A DNA stretch of 64,000 nt from Bradyrhizobium iriomotense (GTDB lineage Bacteria > Pseudomonadota > Alphaproteobacteria > Rhizobiales > Xanthobacteraceae). The stretch's first letter is position 1. The number at the start of each line of letters is the position of its first letter. Shown in pieces: positions 1 to 8,396 of this stretch. The position numbers and the translations under genes are program-made. The notes under the pieces are model-generated. The model did no database searches and was not told where the DNA came from. It saw nothing but the letters and a program-made list of their open reading frames with translations. The stretch covers positions 1-64,000 of the forward strand of contig NZ_JAFCLP010000017.1 in the NCBI RefSeq assembly GCF_018129405.1, given 5' to 3'.

Positions 1-1108
1 GCAACACCAATGCAGGGTCGCCGCCGACGAGCACGCCGGCGACGCTGATCCCGGCCGGCTACACGGCGGGCAACGACGGCGACGTTGCCGGTACCGGCTA
101 CATCTCGACGGCGTCGAGCGGCAGCGCGCTGGTGACCATCAATCCGGCATTCGGCGCGGACGGTCCGGCGGCGAGCGGCAGCACCAGCTACGCGCTGTCG
201 GCGGTGGCCGGCAACTCCGGCGTGACGCTGACGGACGGCACGCAGGTCAACCTGGTGCAGATCTCCTCGACCCTGGTGCTGGGCGTGGTGGCGGGGCAGC
301 CGACCACGGTCGCGTTCGCGATCTCGATGGACGGCACGACCGGCGTGGTGACGGTCGAGCAGTATCTGTCGCTGCACAACCCGACCGGCGGGACCAGCTA
401 CGACGAGACGACGAGCCTGACCAACGGCGCGCTGTCGGTGATCGTGACGGTGACGGACGGCGATGCCGACACGGCCTCGTCGAACGCGGTGAACGTCGGC
501 AGCCAGATCCTGTTCCATGACGACGGTCCGGCGGTGACGGCGTCCGTGAACGCTTCATCGCAGGTCGTGCTGGACGAAGGCAACACCAATGCGGGCTCGC
601 CGCCGACGAGCACGCCGGCGACGCTGATCCCGGCCGGCTACACGGCGGGCAACGACCTCGACGTTGCCGGTACCGGCTACATCTCGACGGCGTCGAGCGG
701 CAGCGCGCTGGTGACCATCAATCCGGCATTCGGCGCGGACGGTCCGGCGGCGAGCGGCAGCACCAGCTACGCGCTGGCAGCGGTGGCCGGCAACTCGGGC
801 GTGACGCTGACGGACGGCACGCAGGTCAACCTGGTGCAGATCTCCTCGACCCTGGTGCTGGGCGTGGTGGCGGGTCAGCCGACCACGGTCGCGTTCGCGA
901 TCTCGATGGACAGCACGACCGGCGTGGTGACGGTCGAACAGTATCTGTCGCTGCACAATCCGACCGGCGGGTCGAGCTACGACGAGACGACGAGCCTGAC
1001 CAACGGCGCGCTGTCGGTGGTCGTGACGGTGACGGACGGCGATGCCGACACGGCCTCGTCGAACGCGGTGAATGTCGGCAGCCAGATCCTGTTCCACGAC
1101 GACGGCCC
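1..1108 (+). repeat. Tandem 579-bp coding repeat of the adhesin
   Basis: Bases 1-529 recur at 580-1108, an offset of 579 bp (193 codons, in frame). By eye there are about 17 mismatches over ~530 bp, most of them conservative at the protein level. Similarity stops abruptly after the LFHDDGP motif near 1108. Base 1 already lies inside a unit, so the array probably extends upstream. Such near-identity implies recent duplication or ongoing homogenisation and is a typical source of adhesin length variation and assembly collapse. Confidence 0.9.
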
Positions 1109-3281
1109 GAAGGCCAGCACGGTGACGGCGACGCCAGTGCTGGACGACGATGCGCAAACGCTGTTCCCGGGAAATCCGGGTGGCACGGGCGACGTCACCA
1201 ACAACACGGTTGCGACGGGAGCTGCGGGCGCGCTGTTTTCGGCAGGCGCCGACGGACTGCAGGCGGTGAGCTTCACCGCGCCCTCGGGGCTGAAGGCGAT
1301 CTATAAGGACGCCAATGGCCTGGCGGCGCAGGAGACGCTGCATTACACGACGACGACGGCTGCGGGTGGTCACACGATCTACACGGCGATCGGGGATAGT
1401 TCGGGCCACACGGTATTCACGCTGGATGTGGGCGCGGACGGCTCGTACACGTTCACGATGTCGGAGCCGCTGGTGTCGCCGACGATCGGCACGACGGAAG
1501 AGAATCTGTCGGTCCAGATCGGCTTCACGGTGACAGACGGCGACAATGACACGGCGACGGGCGCGCTGACGGTTCAGGTCAACGACGACACGCCGGGCAT
1601 CACGGCCGGTTCAATCCAAGACGCGATCTTGAATACTGTTGCGGGTAGCGAGGTGCATGGCACTTGGCAGCCAGTGTTTGGCGCGGATGGACCAAACGCG
1701 GCAGCGGCGATAGCGATTGCAATCCCATCGACAGGGTCCGGTTTGACGTATGCTCAAACCGATTTGGGGATCATATCAGGTCATCATGTGTTTCAGATCG
1801 ACGTTTCCGGTGGAACGTCGCCGTACACTTTCTACGAATATTCACAGTTTAACGCGGCGACACAACAGGCAGAGATGTTTGCCTTTACAGACGTCGGCTT
1901 GACGACTTCGTTCTTCACGCTGGATGTCAACGCGAACGGAACCTACGACTTCAATCTCATCAATACGTCCGGATTTGAACATACAGTCCTGGCAAACGCA
2001 TCCACGGCTAAGCCGGGCAACTACAATCCGGAGATGTTCATCGTCGGAACGAGCTTCTATGACGGCGCTACGCTGCCTGCCGGCACCACGCCTGACATTA
2101 GCATCGACGGATTCGACGTCTCCGGCGGCGGTCATGTCGATGAGAACGTCTTTGTGAATGCCAACGGAATCGCGGTCCAAAATGGCAATTTCGAAGCCAA
2201 CGAGCTGATGACCTTCCATTTCACAGGCGCCCAGACGGAGGTCCAATTTAGTCTCGGCAAGTTCCAGGCGGGCGGTACCTCTGAGTTTACCGTTTCACTG
2301 GATGGAGGGGCCACGCATACTTACGTTATCAATGCCAGTTCACCGATCATCGACATCAAAGCTTCGGATTTCGGCCTGACAAGCTTCCATGATATCGATT
2401 TAACGAAGATTGCTTCTGCGCTTGCCACCGATGACCCGACTGTGGACATTGAGACCATTCGGTACAACTCGGTAACCACTCTTGACACTACATCGCTTAA
2501 CTTCGTTCTGACCGTAACTGACGGCGATGGTGATCAGTTCGCCAGCACTGCAGATCCCCTTACGATTTCCCTGATCGGCGGCGGACACACATTGACCGGT
2601 ACCACCGGGCCGGAAGTGCTTGGAGCAACGAGCTCGATCGAGACGCTCAATGGAGGAACCGGCACCAACGATACGATTGACTATGAACACTCGACTGCCG
2701 GCGTGAACGTCAATCTCCAGACAAACGCCGTTAGCGGGGGCTGGGCGGCCGGAGATACCATCAGCAACTTTGAGAACGTGATCGGCTCGGCATTCAATGA
2801 TACGCTGACGGCTCTGAACACCGGCAGCATATTGGATGGCGGCGCCAACAGCGCGGGCGGCACCGACACTCTAATCGGCGGAAATGGCAATGACGTGCTG
2901 ATCGCGAGCCGCGCGGGTGTCGACAGCCTGACGGGTGGCGGCGGCAACGACACCTTTGTGCTACATGGGGACGGCGCAACCAATGTGTCGATTGCCGACT
3001 TCAATGCTTCCGGTACCGATGGCATCGTGGTCGACGTGGCTGACCAGGCTCTCACCATCAACACAGCCGCTCTCATCAACGCCGCGACGCAGTTTGCTTC
3101 TGGCAACGGCGCTCCGACCACTGGTGGAGTTGGCTGGACCGAAAGCACGAGTGCGGACAAGTTCTACCTGAATACCTCGGACAATACTCTGTGGTATTCG
3201 GCCAACGGAACTGGCTCTGATCAGGTCCTTCTTGCACACATGTCGACGGGCATCGCGCCTTCTGCGATCCACGTCGCTTGA
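1..3281 (+). CDS. Giant RTX/VCBS-type adhesin, C-terminal part (5' end outside window)
   Basis: The frame is open from base 3, so the gene starts upstream of the window; only about the last 1090 residues are seen. The protein consists of repeated extracellular beta-domains of the DUF5801/T1SS-143 kind, with recurring LFHDDGP and VTVTDGDADTASS segments. Two near-identical 193-residue units come first, then more divergent units. The last ~230 residues hold RTX-like calcium-binding nonapeptides (LIGGNGNDVL, LTGGGGNDTFVL) and a hydrophobic tail ending IAPSAIHVA, as in C-terminal type I secretion signals. The next genes encode a LapG-like protease and a full type I exporter, so this is most likely a LapA-like cell-surface adhesin for biofilm or host attachment. 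The N-terminal retention module and LapG cleavage site lie outside the window. The family call is firm; the biological role is inferred. Confidence 0.9.
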   Translation, partial: NTNAGSPPTSTPATLIPAGYTAGNDGDVAGTGYISTASSGSALVTINPAFGADGPAASGSTSYALSAVAGNSGVTLTDGTQVNLVQISSTLVLGVVAGQPTTVAFAISMDGTTGVVTVEQYLSLHNPTGGTSYDETTSLTNGALSVIVTVTDGDADTASSNAVNVGSQILFHDDGPAVTASVNASSQVVLDEGNTNAGSPPTSTPATLIPAGYTAGNDLDVAGTGYISTASSGSALVTINPAFGADGPAASGSTSYALAAVAGNSGVTLTDGTQVNLVQISSTLVLGVVAGQPTTVAFAISMDSTTGVVTVEQYLSLHNPTGGSSYDETTSLTNGALSVVVTVTDGDADTASSNAVNVGSQILFHDDGPKASTVTATPVLDDDAQTLFPGNPGGTGDVTNNTVATGAAGALFSAGADGLQAVSFTAPSGLKAIYKDANGLAAQETLHYTTTTAAGGHTIYTAIGDSSGHTVFTLDVGADGSYTFTMSEPLVSPTIGTTEENLSVQIGFTVTDGDNDTATGALTVQVNDDTPGITAGSIQDAILNTVAGSEVHGTWQPVFGADGPNAAAAIAIAIPSTGSGLTYAQTDLGIISGHHVFQIDVSGGTSPYTFYEYSQFNAATQQAEMFAFTDVGLTTSFFTLDVNANGTYDFNLINTSGFEHTVLANASTAKPGNYNPEMFIVGTSFYDGATLPAGTTPDISIDGFDVSGGGHVDENVFVNANGIAVQNGNFEANELMTFHFTGAQTEVQFSLGKFQAGGTSEFTVSLDGGATHTYVINASSPIIDIKASDFGLTSFHDIDLTKIASALATDDPTVDIETIRYNSVTTLDTTSLNFVLTVTDGDGDQFASTADPLTISLIGGGHTLTGTTGPEVLGATSSIETLNGGTGTNDTIDYEHSTAGVNVNLQTNAVSGGWAAGDTISNFENVIGSAFNDTLTALNTGSILDGGANSAGGTDTLIGGNGNDVLIASRAGVDSLTGGGGNDTFVLHGDGATNVSIADFNASGTDGIVVDVADQALTINTAALINAATQFASGNGAPTTGGVGWTESTSADKFYLNTSDNTLWYSANGTGSDQVLLAHMSTGIAPSAIHVA

Positions 3282-3304
3282 GGTGTTGGATTGGACAGGT
3301 AGCA

Positions 3305-4330
3305 TCAGAGCAAGAGCGGCAGTGAGCCTAGAGCAGGGCCACTGTCGCCCAGGGTGTCTTGGCGAGTCCAATAGCTCTCCTCACCGCTCGCTGCAGCGGG
3401 CATACCGCCCATTTCGCCGTCGACCGGCGCAGCCTTCGCGTAAGGCTTGGCGAACAGATGCACGCCGTCGTGATTGATCGCGAACAGCGGCGCGAAGTTC
3501 AGCTCGCCGTTGTCTTCACGCAGGCCCGCCCACCGGTTGTCCAGGATCAGCCAGCGGCCGTCGAGGCGAGCCGCGAGCACCGCGTGGTCCTGCCGGACGG
3601 TACGGTCGCGGACGAGGAGCAGGCGCATGTCGGCGTCCGGGAAACCCGCTTCGCGCAACGCGGCGTATTTGGCGATCGCATAGTCTTCGCAATCGCCTTT
3701 GCCCGTCGCAAAGCTCGCCAGTGGCGAACTCCAGCGGTCGAGCTCCCGATGCTGGACGAGATCGCTGACATAGCGGATCGCGGTGTTAACGCCGAGATTG
3801 GCCTCCTCGAGCTGAGCTCGCCCGGACTTCGCCTTGACCGCCCCGACGAGCCTAAGGAACTGCGCAGCGTTAGGCGGGCAGCTCGCGGCATCGGACCGGC
3901 AGCGTTCGAGTAGGGCCTGCTCGTTGGCGATCTCTGCTTCAACGGTGCGCCATTTGTGCCAGATGGCATTGTCGGGGGCCCGGAACGCGAAGAGGCCGAA
4001 GGGTTCATGACCGAGCGGCGGTGCGCCGGCAGGAGAGGCGGCCTCTGATTGGGCATCCGTCGCCGTGGGGGAGGGAGGCGTCAGCGCTGCCAGACGCATG
4101 GCATTTGGCCCGCGGCCACGCTCGCGGTCGAGCTTTGCCAGCACCGCGTTGATCGTGAAGAACGTCGCGGGCGCCTGAATAGTGTCCGCCCCGGGCGCGA
4201 TCTCACGCGGCCCGGCTGGCCCGACATCGGTTGCAAACGCCACCGAGGTCGCAGCACCGCTGAGCGAAACCAGCATGGCCGCCGCAAACGCCAGAATGCC
4301 CTGCCGTCGCTGTCCACAACGCGACTTCAT
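3305..4330 (-). CDS. lapG: LapG-like transglutaminase-fold periplasmic cysteine protease (BTLCP family)
   Basis: 341 residues with an N-terminal signal peptide (hydrophobic core about 11-33, cleavage near AFA-TD). The bacterial transglutaminase-like cysteine protease domain covers about 120-290. A putative catalytic triad is visible: Cys214 in GDCEDYA, His249 in QDHAVLA and Asp264 in LILDNRW. In Pseudomonas, LapG cuts the N-terminus of LapA to release the adhesin, and is held inactive by c-di-GMP-bound LapD. Here it converges on the adhesin gene with only 23 bp between their ends and sits beside the exporter, which supports that role. The proline/alanine-rich stretch at about 83-110 is an extra linker. 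No LapD-like inner-membrane protein is seen in the window. ATG start at 4330 with a weak upstream GGGACGG. Confidence 0.85.
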   Translation of the reverse strand: MKSRCGQRRQGILAFAAAMLVSLSGAATSVAFATDVGPAGPREIAPGADTIQAPATFFTINAVLAKLDRERGRGPNAMRLAALTPPSPTATDAQSEAASPAGAPPLGHEPFGLFAFRAPDNAIWHKWRTVEAEIANEQALLERCRSDAASCPPNAAQFLRLVGAVKAKSGRAQLEEANLGVNTAIRYVSDLVQHRELDRWSSPLASFATGKGDCEDYAIAKYAALREAGFPDADMRLLLVRDRTVRQDHAVLAARLDGRWLILDNRWAGLREDNGELNFAPLFAINHDGVHLFAKPYAKAAPVDGEMGGMPAAASGEESYWTRQDTLGDSGPALGSLPLLL

Positions 4331-4658
4331 TGACCGTCCCCATATTTCGGGACGGCGCCGGCGTCTTTACGCGCCTGATCATCATCCCGACCTGTTTATC
4401 GGGAACCAGCGTGCGCGTGGGCGCGCTTAAGTCGGGTTAAGACCGGGGAGGGGACGGCCAGGAATGAGCCGGTGGGATGAACCGCGCCCCACCGGCAATG
4501 CTAAAGCTTGCGATCGCGTATTAAGGACGCATTAAGCAAGGCGGTCGAGGGACGGATCTAGTGCATGATCCGGAAAAGTGCGAAGCGGTTTTCCGATAAG
4601 ATCATGCTGAAACAACAACCTAAAGCGCGATGACGATTCATCCCAATCTCATCGCGCT
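4331..4658. other. Intergenic region between lapG-like and hlyD-like genes
   Basis: This 328-bp gap carries the leader of the lapG-like gene, with no clear promoter, and in its last ~100 bp the palindromic repeat described separately. No credible open frame or RNA gene is seen. Confidence 0.6.
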
Positions 4659-4661
4659 TTA
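4563..4661. repeat. Small palindromic intergenic repeat, copy 1 (two hairpins)
   Basis: The left half pairs GCATGATC (4563-4570) with GATCATGC (4600-4607), with an inner CGGAAAA/TTTTCCG stem. The right half is a perfect 13-bp inverted repeat, 4621-4633 against 4649-4661. A related copy lies at 12936-13055. The right arm contains the stop codon of the HlyD gene (4659-4661), so the element may act as its 3' hairpin. It resembles the small interspersed repeats common in Bradyrhizobiaceae; that attribution is from memory. Confidence 0.8.
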
Positions 4662-5906
4662 GTGCTCGCGCAGGGCCTCGTCGCGCAAGGTGCGAGCCGG
4701 CTTCATGATGTAATCCAGAACGCTCTTCTTGCCGGTCAGGATCTCGACGGTCGTGATCATGCCCGGAATGATCGGAAGCGGAGTTTCCTCCGTGCCGAGA
4801 TGGTTTTTGTCGGTGCGAACCATCACGCGATAGTAGGTCTCCGGCCGCTGCGCCGCCTCTCCCTTGTCGTCGAGGATCGTGTCAGCGCTGATCCGCTCGA
4901 CCTTGCCGGCGAGATGACCATAAACCGAGGAGTCGTAGGCGGAGATCTTGACGACGGCATCCTGGCCAGGGCGGATGAAGGCGATGTCCTGCGGCCTTAT
5001 CTTGCCTTCGACCAGCAAGGTATCGTCGAGCGGAACGATGTCCATGAGGTTCGCGCCGGGCTGAACGACCGCGCCGATCGTCGTGACGTTCAGCTTGTTG
5101 ACGATGCCGCGAACCGGCGAACGCAGGTCCGTCCTGCGCACCCTGTCCTGGGCGGACTTGATGTTCTCGTCGAGCACGGCGAGGTCGGCCCTCGACTTGG
5201 CGAGGTCCTCGTCCGCCTGCGCCCGGAAGGTCGAGATCGTGGTCGCAATCTTCGCCTTGGCCTCGGCGATCTGGCCTTTGGCTTCTGCGGATTGACGCTC
5301 CAGCCGAAGCATTTCGATCTCGGGAACGACCTTCTGCTCGTACAGCTTGCGCGTCAACGCGAGCTCGCGATCGAGCAGGCCTGATGTTTGGGTCAGCCTG
5401 GCGATCTGTTGATTGAGAACGTCCACATCCTGCGCCACCTTGAGGGCGCGGGTCTTGAAGACGCTCCGTTCCGTCGCGACGGCAGCAGGAGCGACCTCCT
5501 CGATCTTGTCAGGGAAGACAATCTCGCTACGGCCCTTCGCTTCGGCGTCGAGCCGCGCGAGGCGGGCCGCCATCGAGGCACGGCGCTCCCGTATCTCGCC
5601 GAACTCGGAAGCGAACTTGGTGTCGTCGATCCGCATCAGGGACTGCCCCTGCTGAACCACGGCTCCCTCCTGGACCAGGATGTCGCCGACGATGCCGCCT
5701 TCCAGGGATTGCACGACCTGAATCTGCCGCGAGGGCACCACCTTGCCATTTCCGCGCTTGACCTCTTCGAGCACGGCGAAATGAGCCCAGATCAGGAATG
5801 TGGAGAGGAGGGCGAGAAACGCCCACAGCAGCATGCGGGAGGTCCGCGGCGTTCTCAATCGGACGGCCGCGCGGATATCGTTGGCGTAAGCGAAATCAGC
5901 TGACAT
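4659..5906 (-). CDS. HlyD/LapC-family type I secretion membrane-fusion protein
   Basis: 415 residues. One transmembrane helix near the N-terminus (about 25-47) follows a short cytoplasmic tail. The biotinyl-lipoyl-like half-motif GNGKVVPSRQIQVVQSLEGG is typical of the HlyD family. A long coiled-coil hairpin (about 110-270, rich in Ala, Glu, Lys and Arg) follows, then the second lipoyl half (LRSPVRGIVNKLNVTTIGAVV) and a C-terminal beta-barrel. It bridges the inner-membrane ABC exporter to the TolC-like porin and should export the adjacent adhesin. Its ATG overlaps the end of the ABC gene by 11 bp, so the two are probably translationally coupled. The stop codon lies inside the palindromic repeat at 4621-4661. 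Confidence 0.93.
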   Translation of the reverse strand: MSADFAYANDIRAAVRLRTPRTSRMLLWAFLALLSTFLIWAHFAVLEEVKRGNGKVVPSRQIQVVQSLEGGIVGDILVQEGAVVQQGQSLMRIDDTKFASEFGEIRERRASMAARLARLDAEAKGRSEIVFPDKIEEVAPAAVATERSVFKTRALKVAQDVDVLNQQIARLTQTSGLLDRELALTRKLYEQKVVPEIEMLRLERQSAEAKGQIAEAKAKIATTISTFRAQADEDLAKSRADLAVLDENIKSAQDRVRRTDLRSPVRGIVNKLNVTTIGAVVQPGANLMDIVPLDDTLLVEGKIRPQDIAFIRPGQDAVVKISAYDSSVYGHLAGKVERISADTILDDKGEAAQRPETYYRVMVRTDKNHLGTEETPLPIIPGMITTVEILTGKKSVLDYIMKPARTLRDEALREH

Positions 5907-8178
5907 TGGACTTCTGCGCCGGCGGGACTTGTTGAACCACTCTGGGATTGACGACCGGCTCGGCCGACGGAGTCTTGCCTTGCAGCAGGCTCAAGACGTG
6001 GTCGCGTGGCCCGTCGGCGACCAGCCGGCCGTTGTCGAACAGCAGCAGCCGGTCGACCATGGTCAGCAGTGAGAGACGATGAGTGGAGATGATGATGGTC
6101 ATCTGCGCATCGTCGAGTTTCTTCAGCCGTTCGAGGAACTCGCTTTCGCTGCGGACGTCGAAATGGGCGGTTGGCTCGTCCAGAAACAGGATCTTGGGCT
6201 TGCGGATCAATACGCGCGCAAGGCCGATGGCTTGCTTCTGACCGCCCGAGAGGCTGCGGCCGCCCTCCGCGATGGGCATGTCGTAGCCCATGGGATGGCC
6301 TGCGATGAAGCTTTCGACGCCGGCCAGGCGCGAGGCCGCGAGCACTTCTTCGTCGGTCGCGGCCGGATAGCCCAAGGTGATGTTGTCGCGCAGCTTGCCG
6401 AAGAACAGATCGGTGTCCTGCATCGCAAAGCCGATGCCGGCGCGCAGGTCGGCGGGATCATACTGGCGCGAGTCGACGCCATCGACCAGGATGCGGCCAT
6501 CCTGTGCCTCGTAGAAGGAGAGCAACAGGCGTCCAACGGTCGTCTTTCCCGAACCAACCCGGCCGATGATTCCAACGCGCTCGCCGCTCTGAATCTTGAA
6601 GGTGACCTTGTCCAGCGCCTTTCCGGGCGCATTGGGGTAGGTGAACGAGACGTTCTCGAAACTGATGGTGCCTTGTTCGATCTTCCTGGCGAGATAGGTT
6701 CGTTCCGGCGAACGTTCCCGCTCCAGAGTCATGAGTCGATCGATGGATTTGAGCGCCGAGAAAGTCTGAGTGCCGCGGGTGATCACGGATGCGATGCCCG
6801 CAATCGGCGCCAAGACCCGGCCGGCGAGCATGTTCGCCGCGACCAGGGCGCCGACGGTCAGGGTGCCGTTCTGGATCAGAAAGACGCCGATCACGATCAG
6901 GAGCAGGCTGGTCAACATCTGCGCCGAGTTTGCCGCCGTCAGCGCCAGGGATGACCAGAAGTGCACGGCCTCGCCGGAGCGGGCTGTCGCTGCAACCGAA
7001 CGCTCCCAGGCCGTCTGCATCCGCGCTTCACCGCCCGAGGCGCGCACGGTTTCGAGGCCGGCGAGCGATTCCACCAGCACGCCATGGCGGGCCGCCGATT
7101 CGGCTTGCAAGCGCTTCATCGCCCGATTGAGCGGGCGTTGCAGCACGAGGCCAATTCCGATCATGACCGGCAGCATCAAGAGCGGCACCCAGGCCAGCGG
7201 CCCCGCGACAAGGAAGAGGACCGCAACAAACAGGATGGCAAACAGCAGATCGGTTGCCGAGACGACGCTGCCCGAGGTGAAGAACTCGCGAACGGAATCG
7301 AAATCCCGAAGCTGGTTGGCAACAATGCCGACGGATGTCGGCCGCTGCGACATCTTCACGGCCATGACGTGTTCGAAAATGTTGGCGGCTAGGACGACAT
7401 CGATCGTCTTGCCCGTCACGTCGATCATCTTGCTCCGGACCATCCGCAGGATCAGATCAAAGACGATCGCAAGGCCCATGCCGATCGAGAGCGCAACGAG
7501 TGAGGGGATCGCTCCGTTCGGGATGACGCGGTCATAGACGCTCATCGTGAAGAGCGGCATGGCCAGGGCGAGGATGTTGATGAGCAGCGCCGCCAGCGCG
7601 ATGTGTCCGTAGTTGCGCCAATGGGCCTTTACGACGGACCAGAACCAGTGCTGCCGGGGAAGACTGCCGGCCGCGACGGCTCGCGGGTCCGACTCGGCGG
7701 CTGCCCGGACCAGAAACGCGTAACCCGTATATCCCGCAGCGATGGTGTCGAAGGTCAGCATCTGCGGCACATACGGCCGGTTGCTTGGATCGATCACCCT
7801 GGCGGTACGCTTGGTTTCGTCGATGCTCAGCAGGACCAGCGTCGTTCCGTTCTTCATGATCAGAACGACCGGAAGAACGAGAGACGGGATATCCAGCAGC
7901 TTGCGTTTGGTGGCCTCGGTCTCGAGGCCCGCACGGCGCGCCGCGCGTTCGTAGAGCGAAACCGTCAGACGCCCATCGAGGATGGGCAGGCCGCCGAGCA
8001 AGCCATCGCGTGTCACGGCTCTGCCGTGATGTCCGGCCAGAAAGATGAGCGAGTCCAGCAGGGGATCGCTTTGTTTCGCTTCCATCCTCTCGGCCCGGGC
8101 CGACGCCGCGGACTCTTCGCCGATGTTGTTCGGGCGCGCACCTTGGGCCGAAGCCGTCTTTGTTTGACGAAACAGCAA
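5896..8178 (-). CDS. Type I secretion ABC exporter, LapB/HlyB type
   Basis: 760 residues. An N-terminal C39-peptidase-like domain (about 35-160) lacks the catalytic Cys of bacteriocin exporters, so it should be a substrate-docking domain as in HlyB/LapB rather than a protease. The transmembrane exporter domain spans about 175-460. The nucleotide-binding domain shows Walker A GRVGSGKTT (539-547), signature LSGGQ (643-647), Walker B ILFLDEP (663-669) and the H-loop His700. It energises export of the RTX adhesin. The start is uncertain: TTG at 8178 has AAGG nine bases upstream, while ATG at 8085 would begin just before the C39-like domain. The gene has its own promoter region, because a terminator at 8345-8370 separates it from the TolC gene upstream. 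Confidence 0.93.
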   Translation of the reverse strand: MLFRQTKTASAQGARPNNIGEESAASARAERMEAKQSDPLLDSLIFLAGHHGRAVTRDGLLGGLPILDGRLTVSLYERAARRAGLETEATKRKLLDIPSLVLPVVLIMKNGTTLVLLSIDETKRTARVIDPSNRPYVPQMLTFDTIAAGYTGYAFLVRAAAESDPRAVAAGSLPRQHWFWSVVKAHWRNYGHIALAALLINILALAMPLFTMSVYDRVIPNGAIPSLVALSIGMGLAIVFDLILRMVRSKMIDVTGKTIDVVLAANIFEHVMAVKMSQRPTSVGIVANQLRDFDSVREFFTSGSVVSATDLLFAILFVAVLFLVAGPLAWVPLLMLPVMIGIGLVLQRPLNRAMKRLQAESAARHGVLVESLAGLETVRASGGEARMQTAWERSVAATARSGEAVHFWSSLALTAANSAQMLTSLLLIVIGVFLIQNGTLTVGALVAANMLAGRVLAPIAGIASVITRGTQTFSALKSIDRLMTLERERSPERTYLARKIEQGTISFENVSFTYPNAPGKALDKVTFKIQSGERVGIIGRVGSGKTTVGRLLLSFYEAQDGRILVDGVDSRQYDPADLRAGIGFAMQDTDLFFGKLRDNITLGYPAATDEEVLAASRLAGVESFIAGHPMGYDMPIAEGGRSLSGGQKQAIGLARVLIRKPKILFLDEPTAHFDVRSESEFLERLKKLDDAQMTIIISTHRLSLLTMVDRLLLFDNGRLVADGPRDHVLSLLQGKTPSAEPVVNPRVVQQVPPAQKSNVS

Positions 8179-8344
8179 GCTGATATGCCTTAAATGAAAA
8201 GCGATGACGCGAACTTGGCAAAGTCGTCGAAAGACTACGACAAACTGCGAGTTAATTCATTTACTTATTTGAGCGGTCGAGATTAACGATTAACAACCGC
8301 GCGCCCGGAAGGCTATCCGTGCGTTATCGGGGGTGGCCGAAATC

Positions 8345-8370
8345 AAAAAAGCCCGCACAAAGTGCGGGCT
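8345..8370 (-). terminator. Rho-independent terminator of the TolC-family gene
   Basis: A perfect 9-bp stem (8350-8358 with 8362-8370, AGCCCGCAC/GTGCGGGCT, 3-nt loop) is followed on the minus strand by a run of T (plus-strand A run, 8345-8350). It lies 27 bp past the stop codon of the TolC-family gene and ends its transcript before the ABC/HlyD pair. Confidence 0.9.
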
Positions 8371-8396
8371 TTCCAATGGTCGTTCGACCGACGTTG

